Origin: Mangrovibacterium lignilyticum
GTDB taxonomy: Bacteria > Bacteroidota > Bacteroidia > Bacteroidales > Prolixibacteraceae
Length of the DNA stretch: 64,000 bases
Reading direction: 5' to 3'
NCBI RefSeq assembly: GCF_010882175.1
Contig: NZ_WKLH01000006.1
Span: 124,861 to 188,860 of the forward strand
Position 1 is the stretch's first letter; each line of letters begins with the position of its first letter. Below the pieces are notes generated by a model. The model was not told the DNA's origin and did not search any database. It worked only from the letters and a program-made list of their open reading frames with translations. The position numbers and the translations under genes are program-made. Positions 9,008-16,637 of the stretch are shown here, in pieces.

Positions 9008-10459
9008 CTACTGATTAAAAATCTCCGCAATTACTTCCTTATCATCGAAATGGTATTTCACCCCATTGATTTCCTGGTAGTCTTCATGTCCCTTGCCAGC
9101 GACCAAAATAATATCGCCTGGCTCGGCCAGCATACATGCGGTGCGGATAGCCTCTTTACGATTCACAATTGACAACACCTTGCGGCGCACGTGCGGTTCC
9201 ACCCCTGCTTCCATGTCGGCAATAATCTGTTCCGGCACTTCTGTCCTGGGATTATCTGATGTTAGAATTACTTTATCACTTTGCAATGTCGCTTCTTTCG
9301 CCATTATCGGACGCTTGGTTTTATCCCGATCGCCTCCGGCACCCACAACCGTAATCACTTGTTCGTTACCGGTGCGGATTTCGCTGATTCCATTCAATAC
9401 ATTCTTTAAAGCGTCGGGCGTATGCGCATAATCGACGATTGCATATTTACCATCCGCCGAGCGTAAAATCTCGAAGCGTCCGGCAACAGGGAGAAGCTCA
9501 CTGATCAGTGGCAAAACATCTTCAACATCCTCCCCCAAAAGAATGGCCGAAGCATAAACAGCCATCAGATTATATGCATTGAAGATGCCTGAAAAATGGG
9601 TCCATACTTCGCGACCATCGATGGCTAGCAACATGCCATCCAAATGTTTCTCCAGTACTTTACATTTAAAATCGGCCAAACCCTTCAAGCCGTAAGCTTT
9701 CTGAACTGCCTTTGTATTCTGGAGCATCACCCGGCCATTCTTCTCGTCTGCATTGGTTAGTGCGAAAGCCTCAGCCGGCAGATTATCGAAAAACTTCTTC
9801 TTCGCTTTCAAGTATTCCGGGAATGTTTTGTGGTAATCCAGGTGGTCATGTGTCAAGTTGGTAAAAATTCCTCCCTGAAACTTGATTCCGGCAATCCGAT
9901 CCTGATCAATGGCATGAGAACTCACTTCCATAAAACAATACTCACAACCCGCCTCAACCATCTTCGCCATCAGCGATTGAATTTGCAAGGCATCAGGCGT
10001 GGTGTGCGTAGCTGGAAATTCTTCTTCACCGACGTAATACTTTATCGTAGAAATCAAGCCTGCTTTATAGCCCAATTTGATGAACAACTTATACAATAAC
10101 GAAGCGATTGTTGTTTTTCCGTTCGTTCCGGTTACCCCAACCACTTTCAGGTTTTGCGAAGGGTTTCCATAAAAATTAGCAGCCAACACTCCCAACGCAG
10201 CAGCAGTATTGGGAAGCGTCACCAAGCAAGCCTCTCCGACTTCAATATCTGCACGCTCTGCAATGACAACGGTTGCTCCACTCTCAATAGCTTTCGCGAT
10301 GAAATCGTGCCCGTCAACATGTGTTCCGGTTGTTGCAACAAAAACATCACCTGCTTTCACTTTCCTCGAATCAAACTGAATCTGGTTCACCGGAGTCGAA
10401 AGACTACCGGCAACCAGTTCATGCTCAATTCCACTCAATATATATTCTAATGTTTTCAT
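9008..10459 (-). CDS. murE: UDP-MurNAc-tripeptide ligase MurE, meso-diaminopimelate type
   Basis: Cytoplasmic ligase that adds the third amino acid to UDP-MurNAc-L-Ala-D-Glu. The 483-residue product shows the ATP loop GVTGTNGKTTIASLL near residue 110, THDHLDYH, and the motif SDNPRTE near residue 405. In this family DNPR marks enzymes that choose meso-diaminopimelate rather than lysine, so the peptidoglycan is predicted to be Dap-type. It starts 1 bp after the ftsI stop. No murF or ddl follows in this cluster. Confidence 0.97.
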   Translation of the reverse strand: MKTLEYILSGIEHELVAGSLSTPVNQIQFDSRKVKAGDVFVATTGTHVDGHDFIAKAIESGATVVIAERADIEVGEACLVTLPNTAAALGVLAANFYGNPSQNLKVVGVTGTNGKTTIASLLYKLFIKLGYKAGLISTIKYYVGEEEFPATHTTPDALQIQSLMAKMVEAGCEYCFMEVSSHAIDQDRIAGIKFQGGIFTNLTHDHLDYHKTFPEYLKAKKKFFDNLPAEAFALTNADEKNGRVMLQNTKAVQKAYGLKGLADFKCKVLEKHLDGMLLAIDGREVWTHFSGIFNAYNLMAVYASAILLGEDVEDVLPLISELLPVAGRFEILRSADGKYAIVDYAHTPDALKNVLNGISEIRTGNEQVITVVGAGGDRDKTKRPIMAKEATLQSDKVILTSDNPRTEVPEQIIADMEAGVEPHVRRKVLSIVNRKEAIRTACMLAEPGDIILVAGKGHEDYQEINGVKYHFDDKEVIAEIFNQ

Positions 10460-10460
10460 C

Positions 10461-12593
10461 TTAACTTAATGTCAAATAAATGGTTTGACCTTTTTTTATC
10501 TTATTTCCAGCCTTGATCGATTGTTTACTCACTTTACCAAGACCGTTCATTTTAACTTTCAAACCCGATCGCTCGAGCAAATACAAAGCATCGCTTCCGG
10601 CCATTCCCAAAACGTTGGGGATAATTCCATCCTGCAAATCGCTCCCTTTTACCTCAGCACTCTGGTCATGCATCGCAAGATTGACCAAATCACCGTTCAA
10701 CTGTTTTTCGTCAACACCAAGATTTAGCTCAGAAGTAGTCTCGATCACATCGTCTCTAAATCCGTTATCAACGAGCTGAATGTCCTTTGCTATATGCGGT
10801 TCATCTGACTGATCCTCCTTTTTTTCGCGCGGATCCAAAAAAGAAGCATATACTTTTGAAACGACTTCTTTAAAAACCGGGCCGGCAACCGAACCGCCAT
10901 AATACAATCCTTTAGGCCCCACAACGGCAACAATGATCGAATATTTGGGATCGTCAGCGGGAAAATAGCCGGCAAATGAAGCCTGATATTTTTTACCTCC
11001 CTGGGTGTACCCTTTATTATCGTTGGCCACCTGTGCGGTACCTGTTTTTCCGGCAATCGGGAAATAGTCGTTATTCAGAGAACGGCCTGTTCCTTCGGTG
11101 CACACACCTTCCAACATAGACTTCGCTTTCTCCAATGTCGATTTCGAACAGATTAAAGGATTCAGCACTTCGGTATCGAATTGGCGCACCAAAAGCCCAT
11201 TCTCCCGAACCTCCTTAACAAAGCGGGGCTTCACCATACGACCGTTATTCGCTATAGCGTTGTAGAAAGTTAATGTTTGAAGCGGAGTTAATTTAATTTC
11301 ATAGCCGTACGAAATCCAAGCCAACGAAGGCCCCCACCAAACATTATCGCTCGGGTATTTAATGTACGGTACGCCTTCTCCGGCAAAACCTAAACCCAAT
11401 GGCTTATTTAATCCGAAGTTGTATACCCGATCGATAAAATCGCGTTCTTTCCCTTCGTAATATTTTGTGATAATTTTAGCAACTCCAACATTCGAAGACA
11501 ACTCAAAAATCTCTTTCATATTAATCGCTCCATGTCCGCCACGACCATAATCACTGTCGTAAATCGTCTGTCCTTTATAATCCCAGCGTCCAATCCCCGT
11601 ATCAAAGACATCAGTCGTATCGACATAACCATCTTCCATAGCCACCATCAACGAAACCAGCTTGAAAGTAGAACCAGGCTCACTGCACCCCGCGTGACCT
11701 AATGCATAATTATAAGTTTCGCTATAGGTACCATCCTTCCGGCGCCCCAGGTTTGCAATAGCCTTAACATCACCGGTGGCAACTTCCATGACTACAGCAG
11801 TCCCCCACTCTGCTTGCGACTTCAACATCTGCCGCATTAACGCATTTTGAGTGAAATCCTGCAAATTCACGTTGATAGTTGTCACAACATCTTTCCCTTC
11901 CTCCGGATTGGTAATTGGGATATCAACCCAATGACCGGAGTAGTTTCGCTTAATGGCCAGCCCATTGACTCCCGCCAGGTAGCTTTCCATCAACCCTTCA
12001 ATACCACTATACCCAACGTTTCCGTGAATACCACCGAACGCTCCTTTATTTAAGGTACCGATCGTGCGGCTCGCCATATCTCCATGAGGCATGATTCGTT
12101 CGCTTTCACCAACGACAATCAAGCCGCTTCCAAAATTAGAGCGCTTTAACATTTCCAGCCGTTTGAATTGCTGAAGTTGATTATAGTTGACTTTCTCCGG
12201 GAAAATTTGAAACCAGCGACTACCTTGCCTGTATGCTCTTTTCAGCCTTTGCTGAAACTGACTTTTGGAGATCCCAAAAAACTTGGCCACTTCGAGCGAA
12301 AAGGCGTCATTCTTTTCATCAAATTCGCGAACGACACGCGGAGCTTTGCAGTCGAATCGCAATTCATAATATGGAATTGAAGTAGCCAAAATACTGCCGT
12401 CATCGGCACATACATTTCCACGCTTTGCCTGAATTTCAGAAGTATTTGTTTTCAGATTTTTGGCAATCTGCTCCCACCTTTCTGTATCCACATTTTGAAT
12501 CATAAACAGCTTCACCACAATTGCCGCGGTGAGCGCCATGGCCAAAAAGTAGATGATCCCAAAGCGTAGCGTTATGTATTTCCTGATCTCCAT
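10461..12593 (-). CDS. ftsI: Septal transpeptidase FtsI (PBP3 class) with C-terminal PASTA domain
   Basis: Monofunctional class B penicillin-binding protein that cross-links septal peptidoglycan with FtsW. The 710-residue product has one N-terminal membrane anchor (about residues 10-30), a pedestal domain and a transpeptidase domain with SxxK as STFK near residue 308, SxN as SSNVGV, and KTG as AGKTGTAQV near residue 513. After a charged linker it ends in one PASTA domain (IPNVLGMAGSDALYLLE...). The gene lies 66 bp downstream of ftsL. Confidence 0.96.
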   Translation of the reverse strand: MEIRKYITLRFGIIYFLAMALTAAIVVKLFMIQNVDTERWEQIAKNLKTNTSEIQAKRGNVCADDGSILATSIPYYELRFDCKAPRVVREFDEKNDAFSLEVAKFFGISKSQFQQRLKRAYRQGSRWFQIFPEKVNYNQLQQFKRLEMLKRSNFGSGLIVVGESERIMPHGDMASRTIGTLNKGAFGGIHGNVGYSGIEGLMESYLAGVNGLAIKRNYSGHWVDIPITNPEEGKDVVTTINVNLQDFTQNALMRQMLKSQAEWGTAVVMEVATGDVKAIANLGRRKDGTYSETYNYALGHAGCSEPGSTFKLVSLMVAMEDGYVDTTDVFDTGIGRWDYKGQTIYDSDYGRGGHGAINMKEIFELSSNVGVAKIITKYYEGKERDFIDRVYNFGLNKPLGLGFAGEGVPYIKYPSDNVWWGPSLAWISYGYEIKLTPLQTLTFYNAIANNGRMVKPRFVKEVRENGLLVRQFDTEVLNPLICSKSTLEKAKSMLEGVCTEGTGRSLNNDYFPIAGKTGTAQVANDNKGYTQGGKKYQASFAGYFPADDPKYSIIVAVVGPKGLYYGGSVAGPVFKEVVSKVYASFLDPREKKEDQSDEPHIAKDIQLVDNGFRDDVIETTSELNLGVDEKQLNGDLVNLAMHDQSAEVKGSDLQDGIIPNVLGMAGSDALYLLERSGLKVKMNGLGKVSKQSIKAGNKIKKGQTIYLTLS

Positions 12594-12659
12594 TAAACTC
12601 TCCGAATTACTTCCTGTCCGTTTGTGCTACCAGCTTCCGCCAAGCACACAACCGGCTAT

Positions 12660-13025
12660 TTATTTTTCAAGTTTCTTTACTTTCAATTTTCGGGCAGGCT
12701 CTTTCGGCTCAACCAAATCCAAACCACTATCATATACCTTGTTGGCTATCTCCGATGGTCTGTTCATTCGCATCAGTTCGGTTTCAAATGTGATTGATGA
12801 AGCCCGCAATTCTTTGATCGAATCCTGAACAGCTTCCATTTTCGTCAGCGTCTTTTCTGACCAATAGCGATTGGCAATAATCAGAATAAACAGAAAGACC
12901 ACAAACAGAACAAACGGAATCTGACTCAGCGCTTTTTCGCTGGCCAGAACACTGCCTCCTAAAAATGATTTCAGGATCGGACGTTTGTTTTTGCCTTTTT
13001 CTTGTGGGCTTTTTTCTTCGCTCAT
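12660..13025 (-). CDS. ftsL: FtsL-like cell division protein
   Basis: Short bitopic protein of 121 residues: a basic cytoplasmic tail, one membrane segment (about residues 38-56, PFVLFVVFLFILIIANRYW), then a heptad-like periplasmic helix. Sequence conservation is too low to prove FtsL, but size, topology and position between rsmH and ftsI match the FtsL-like protein of Bacteroidota dcw clusters. Its ATG overlaps the rsmH stop as ATGA. FtsL normally pairs with FtsQ and FtsB-like partners to activate FtsWI. Confidence 0.8.
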   Translation of the reverse strand: MSEEKSPQEKGKNKRPILKSFLGGSVLASEKALSQIPFVLFVVFLFILIIANRYWSEKTLTKMEAVQDSIKELRASSITFETELMRMNRPSEIANKVYDSGLDLVEPKEPARKLKVKKLEK

Positions 13026-13924
13026 AATTTTTCTGCAATTCTCAATTTTGCACTTCTTGCTCTGGGATTCCGTTCAATCTCTTCCTCATCCGGCACAATC
13101 ACTTTTCGATTCACCGCCTGCAGGCTGGACGAAACATTCCCGTAAAAATCTTTTTCCTGCTTCCCCTCAAAGTTTCCACTTTTGATAAAATTCTTTACCA
13201 AACGGTCTTCCAATGAATGATAAGTAATGACAACCAGACGACCACCTGGCTTCAACAATTCCATACTCTGCTCCAAAAACTCTCTCAAAACATCCAGCTC
13301 GCCATTTGTCTCAATGCGTAATGCCTGAAAGACCTTGGCCAAATATTTTGCTTCGATCCGTTTCGGAACACACGGAGCAACAATCTCTTTAAACTGATCG
13401 ATCGTCTTAATCGGCTTAGCCTGACGAGCCGCAATTATTTGACGCACCAGGCGACGGGCGTTATCAACCTCACCGTAATCCTTAAAAACATGAAACAGAC
13501 GATCCTCTTCATAGGTATTCACGATATCGGCTGCTGTTAACGACGAATTGCGATTCATCCGCATATCCAAATCACCCGAAAAACGAAACGAGAACCCACG
13601 CTCCGCGACATCGAAATCGTGAGAAGAAACTCCGAGATCGGCCAGAATGCCATCGACCTGCTCGACTTCGCTGAAGCGTAAAAAATTTCGAATGTATTTG
13701 AAATTGTGTCGGATGAAAATAAAACGTTCATCATCCAACGCGTTAGCGGCTGCATCCTCGTCCTGGTCGAAACCAAATAAACGCCCCTTGTTCAGATTTT
13801 TGAGAATCTCGCGGGAGTGACCACCCCCACCAAAGGTGACATCGACATAGTCACCATCCTTTTGAATATTCAGTCCATTGATACTCTCATTCAACAGAAC
13901 CGGTATGTGATAAACTTGTTCCAC
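13022..13924 (-). CDS. rsmH: 16S rRNA (cytosine-1402-N4)-methyltransferase RsmH (MraW)
   Basis: SAM-dependent methyltransferase acting on C1402 of 16S rRNA in the decoding centre. The 300-residue product starts with YHIPVLLNESINGL and carries the SAM loop VDVTFGGGGHSREIL, ILADLGVSSHDFD, the FSFRFSGDLDMRM segment and the C-terminal VITYHSLEDRLVKNF, all classic for MraW/RsmH. It is the second gene of the dcw cluster, 3 bp after mraZ and overlapping ftsL by 4 bp. Confidence 0.97.
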   Translation of the reverse strand: MEQVYHIPVLLNESINGLNIQKDGDYVDVTFGGGGHSREILKNLNKGRLFGFDQDEDAAANALDDERFIFIRHNFKYIRNFLRFSEVEQVDGILADLGVSSHDFDVAERGFSFRFSGDLDMRMNRNSSLTAADIVNTYEEDRLFHVFKDYGEVDNARRLVRQIIAARQAKPIKTIDQFKEIVAPCVPKRIEAKYLAKVFQALRIETNGELDVLREFLEQSMELLKPGGRLVVITYHSLEDRLVKNFIKSGNFEGKQEKDFYGNVSSSLQAVNRKVIVPDEEEIERNPRARSAKLRIAEKL

Positions 13925-13927
13925 GCT

Positions 13928-14383
13928 CTATTCCTCCACATTACCAAAGTGTTTACTAAACAATTCGGCATAGTCTTCATCCGTTCCAATATATGCTTCG
14001 TATTCCTTCGCATCCCAAAGGCGAATCCGCTCACCCTGACCCACGAAGACTACATCCTTTTGGATGTGCACTCTTTCCAAAAAATTATTTGGGAAATTCA
14101 TCCGGCAACTATCAGGAACCTGTATCACCTTAAATCTCCGGTAAATCGCGTCCAGAAGCCGACTTTGCTCCCTGTTATTGCGATTCAGTTTTCCGGTCAG
14201 CTCCGCGAGGTGTTTCTCCCAGGCTTCCATCGGATAGACATTCAAACACTTCTCATACGGATCCAGTTCGATAGCCATATGGCCACCGGGAATCCTGCCG
14301 CCCATTTCATTTTTGTAATCGGCTGGCAGAACAACTCTTCCTTTTTCATCAAATGTTGCGTTTTTTTCTGCTGAGAAGTTCAT
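13928..14383 (-). CDS. mraZ: Transcriptional regulator MraZ
   Basis: DNA-binding protein with two AbrB-like (SpoVT) halves that forms a ring and represses its own dcw operon in characterised bacteria. The 151-residue product shows the first DxxxR-type motif DEKGRVVLPADYK near residue 11 and a degenerate second one, PDSCRMNFPNNF, near residue 95. It is the first gene of the cluster, and four evenly spaced candidate binding boxes lie 48-87 bp upstream of its start (14431-14470). Confidence 0.95.
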   Translation of the reverse strand: MNFSAEKNATFDEKGRVVLPADYKNEMGGRIPGGHMAIELDPYEKCLNVYPMEAWEKHLAELTGKLNRNNREQSRLLDAIYRRFKVIQVPDSCRMNFPNNFLERVHIQKDVVFVGQGERIRLWDAKEYEAYIGTDEDYAELFSKHFGNVEE

Positions 14384-14402
14384 ATGCTAAATGCCTATTT
14401 TC

Positions 14403-14432
14403 CAATCGTAAAATTAGTAAATTCTAAGCCAA
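14403..14432 (-). promoter_or_regulatory. Predicted dcw/mraZ promoter
   Basis: On the minus strand TTG (14432-14430) is followed after exactly 19 bp by TACGATTG (14410-14403), one mismatch from the Bacteroidota -7 consensus TAnnTTTG. The spacing matches the known 19-21 bp between the -33 and -7 elements. Transcription should start around 14396, giving a short leader before the mraZ ATG at 14383. The -33 element overlaps the last MraZ box. Confidence 0.6.
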
Positions 14433-14470
14433 AAATCCACTTTCAGTCACTTTCAGTCACTTTTTTCCAC
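14431..14470 (-). promoter_or_regulatory. Four phased MraZ boxes upstream of mraZ
   Basis: Read on the minus strand, four 10-bp units stand head to tail: GTGGAAAAAA, GTGACTGAAA, GTGACTGAAA, GTGGATTTTT. Each begins with GTGR and the middle two are identical. Known MraZ operators are three or four GTG-containing boxes repeated every 10 bp or so in front of mraZ; this array has that form, position and spacing. Binding would cover the -33 region of the predicted promoter, consistent with autorepression. Confidence 0.75.
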
Positions 14471-14689
14471 CTTCAAGATACAACACTTCTGTTGATTCAA
14501 TGTTAATAAAGGCAAGTAAAATGTTGAAAAACCACTCATGGAGACTATAATACAACAACTTACAACACCCTGGAAATTACCAACACCTGTTTATAACTCA
14601 TTTTTAGCCCCTTTTCTTCGACCAAGTTTCCTGTAGCCAATAAACTCTTCAGAAATATTTTCCTATTTTCGATTTAAATACGCTTTACT
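14471..14689. other. Rest of the mraZ / acyltransferase divergent intergenic region
   Basis: Together with 14384-14470 this forms a 306-bp gap between divergent genes. Besides the promoter and MraZ boxes listed separately, I see only AT-rich sequence. TATTTTCG around 14667, one mismatch from TAnnTTTG, may be the -7 element of the plus-strand acyltransferase at 14690. Confidence 0.5.
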
Positions 14690-15532
14690 ATGTCAGAACA
14701 ACCAGAAAATAAACTGAAGCCAATCAACGTCAGAGCCCTTTTTAAGGAGAAAAACCCAAAACTGGCGCGCCTTTTACCTGGATTTGTTTACAACTATATC
14801 AACAAAATAGGCCATATTGACGAGTGCAACGAAATCATTACCAACTACGGTCATCTGCAAGGGGCCGAATTTGCACAGCGAACGGTTGAACATTTCAATG
14901 TTCGCGAAAAAGTCATCGGATTGGACAATGTTCCATCCGAAGGGCGATATATCTTTGTCGCGAACCACCCCCTGGGCGGCTTCGATGCCTTGTTGTTAAT
15001 CAGCAACGTATTTAAAAAATCCGGAGAGCTGCGTTTCCTCGTCAACGATGTTTTAATGAAAATAACCCCCTTGTCAAACATTTTCGTCCCGATAAACAAA
15101 CACGGTGGACACAGTCGCCAAGCAGCCAAAACAATAGAGGAAACCTACAAGTCTGACAATCAAATTTTAATTTTCCCGGCAGGATTAGCCAGCCGAAAAA
15201 TTGATGGCAAAATTATCGATACCGACTGGAAAAAGCATTTTGTTCAAAAATCTATCGAACATAAACGTGATGTTATCCCTGTTCATATTAGCGGGCAGAA
15301 CTCAAAATTCTTCTATAATTTTTCGAATATCAGAAAAGCATTGGGGATAAAATGGAATTTGGAAATGTTCTACCTTTCGGATGAAACATTTCGCCACAAA
15401 GGCCGTGAATTCTGCCTAACCTTTGGGAAACCAATCCCCTATACAACTTTCGATAACAGTAAAACTCAGAAGGAATGGGCCGATGAAGTTCGAAGCATTT
15501 TATATGCATTACCCTTTTCGAACGAGCCTTAA
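14690..15532 (+). CDS. PlsC-type O-acyltransferase, GlsA/OlsA-like
   Basis: Lysophospholipid-acyltransferase-fold enzyme of 280 residues. The catalytic block is ANHPLGGFDAL at residues 91-101: H93 and D99 are separated by five residues rather than the four of classical PlsC (HX4D), a spacing I associate with this acyltransferase subfamily. FPAGLASR near 162-169 fits the acceptor-binding block. The next gene is an N-acyltransferase-type GNAT. In Bacteroides such a pair (GlsB, GlsA) makes diacylated glycine lipids, and the homologous OlsB/OlsA makes ornithine lipids. I infer that this enzyme adds the second, ester-linked acyl chain; the amino-acid head group cannot be read from sequence. Confidence 0.8.
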   Translation: MSEQPENKLKPINVRALFKEKNPKLARLLPGFVYNYINKIGHIDECNEIITNYGHLQGAEFAQRTVEHFNVREKVIGLDNVPSEGRYIFVANHPLGGFDALLLISNVFKKSGELRFLVNDVLMKITPLSNIFVPINKHGGHSRQAAKTIEETYKSDNQILIFPAGLASRKIDGKIIDTDWKKHFVQKSIEHKRDVIPVHISGQNSKFFYNFSNIRKALGIKWNLEMFYLSDETFRHKGREFCLTFGKPIPYTTFDNSKTQKEWADEVRSILYALPFSNEP

Positions 15533-15571
15533 ATTGCGAGAGCACCAAAACCAATTCTCAATAATTTTTTT

Positions 15572-15579
15572 TAGCTTTG
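15572..15579 (+). promoter_or_regulatory. -7 element TAGCTTTG before the GNAT acyltransferase
   Basis: A perfect match to the Bacteroidota -7 consensus TAnnTTTG, 28 bp upstream of the ATG at 15608. No clear -33 TTG at the right distance. It suggests that the second acyltransferase gene has its own promoter in addition to read-through from the first. Confidence 0.5.
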
Positions 15580-15607
15580 TAACTCATTAAAATTTAGCAG
15601 ACGAAGT

Positions 15608-16564
15608 ATGAAGGATATTGCTGCACCGGTCGCGAAAAACGCGATTCTGGCGGAATTAACGCCTGAAAAGCTATTACGTAAAACCAATAAAGGTGCCAAT
15701 GAGATCTACGTGGTGACCTACCACGACTCCCCAAATCTTATGCATGAAATTGGGCGATTACGCGAGATGACTTTCAGGGAGGCCGGAGGCGGAACCGGAA
15801 AAGACCTTGACATTGACCAATACGATACACAAAAGGATCCATATAAACAGCTTATTGTTTGGGATCCTGATGCACAGGAAATACTTGGCGGTTACCGCTA
15901 TATCTTATGCGACGGACTACCATTGGATGAAAACGGAGAGGTTAAATTAGCCACTGCCCGTTTATTCCATTTTTCTGAAAAGTTCATGAAGGAGTACATG
16001 CCGCATACACTTGAACTGGGACGCTCCTTTGTTCAGCCGGCATATCAATCCAGTAAAGCCGGAGCTAAGGCTTTGTTTGCGCTGGACAACCTATGGGATG
16101 GACTGGGCGCTCTGATTGTTGACCACCCCGAAATGAAATATTTTTTCGGCAAAGTAACGATGTATACGCATTTCAACATTGCTGCCCGCAACCTAATCCT
16201 CTATTTCTTCGACAAATATTTCCACGATGCCGATAAATTAGTTTATCCGAAAAAACCGATGGAAGTCGATATGAACAAGGACGAAATGAACCAAATCTTC
16301 AACGGAGGTTCTTACAACGAGGATTACCGGATTCTGACTCAAAAAGTTCGCGAACTGGGAGAAAACATTCCTCCGCTGATCAACGCCTACATGAATTTGA
16401 GCCCCTCCATGAAAACGTTCGGAACGATTCTGAATGACCACTTTGGAGACGTGGAAGAAACCGGAATTATCGTAACTATCAAAGATATTTACGACGCAAA
16501 ACGCGATCGCCACATCGAAACTTACATCAAAGACAAAGGCGACAGTTTCCCTGAAATCAAGTAA
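15608..16564 (+). CDS. GNAT-fold N-acyltransferase, GlsB/OlsB-like (hemolysin-type)
   Basis: The 318-residue product resembles the acyl-ACP-dependent amino-acid N-acyltransferase family (Acetyltransf_5, often annotated as hemolysin). Visible features are LREMTFREAGGGTGKDLDIDQYD, a strand ILGGYRYILCDG and the block LELGRSFVQPAYQS, all typical of OlsB-like proteins. Paired with the upstream PlsC-type acyltransferase it is expected to make the N-acyl amino acid that is then O-acylated. A strong terminator follows 20 bp after the stop. Confidence 0.8.
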   Translation: MKDIAAPVAKNAILAELTPEKLLRKTNKGANEIYVVTYHDSPNLMHEIGRLREMTFREAGGGTGKDLDIDQYDTQKDPYKQLIVWDPDAQEILGGYRYILCDGLPLDENGEVKLATARLFHFSEKFMKEYMPHTLELGRSFVQPAYQSSKAGAKALFALDNLWDGLGALIVDHPEMKYFFGKVTMYTHFNIAARNLILYFFDKYFHDADKLVYPKKPMEVDMNKDEMNQIFNGGSYNEDYRILTQKVRELGENIPPLINAYMNLSPSMKTFGTILNDHFGDVEETGIIVTIKDIYDAKRDRHIETYIKDKGDSFPEIK

Positions 16565-16584
16565 CTCCAATTCAAACAAGACAT

Positions 16585-16614
16585 AAAAAAAGCAGGCTGA
16601 AAGCCTGCTTTTTT
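16585..16614 (+). terminator. Bidirectional intrinsic terminator
   Basis: Perfect inverted repeat AAAAAAGCAGGCT / AGCCTGCTTTTTT around a GAA loop. The T-run on either strand lets it end both the acyltransferase operon (+) and the converging amidophosphoribosyltransferase operon (-). Confidence 0.9.
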
Positions 16615-16637
16615 GTTTCTATATTGTGGACGATCAA

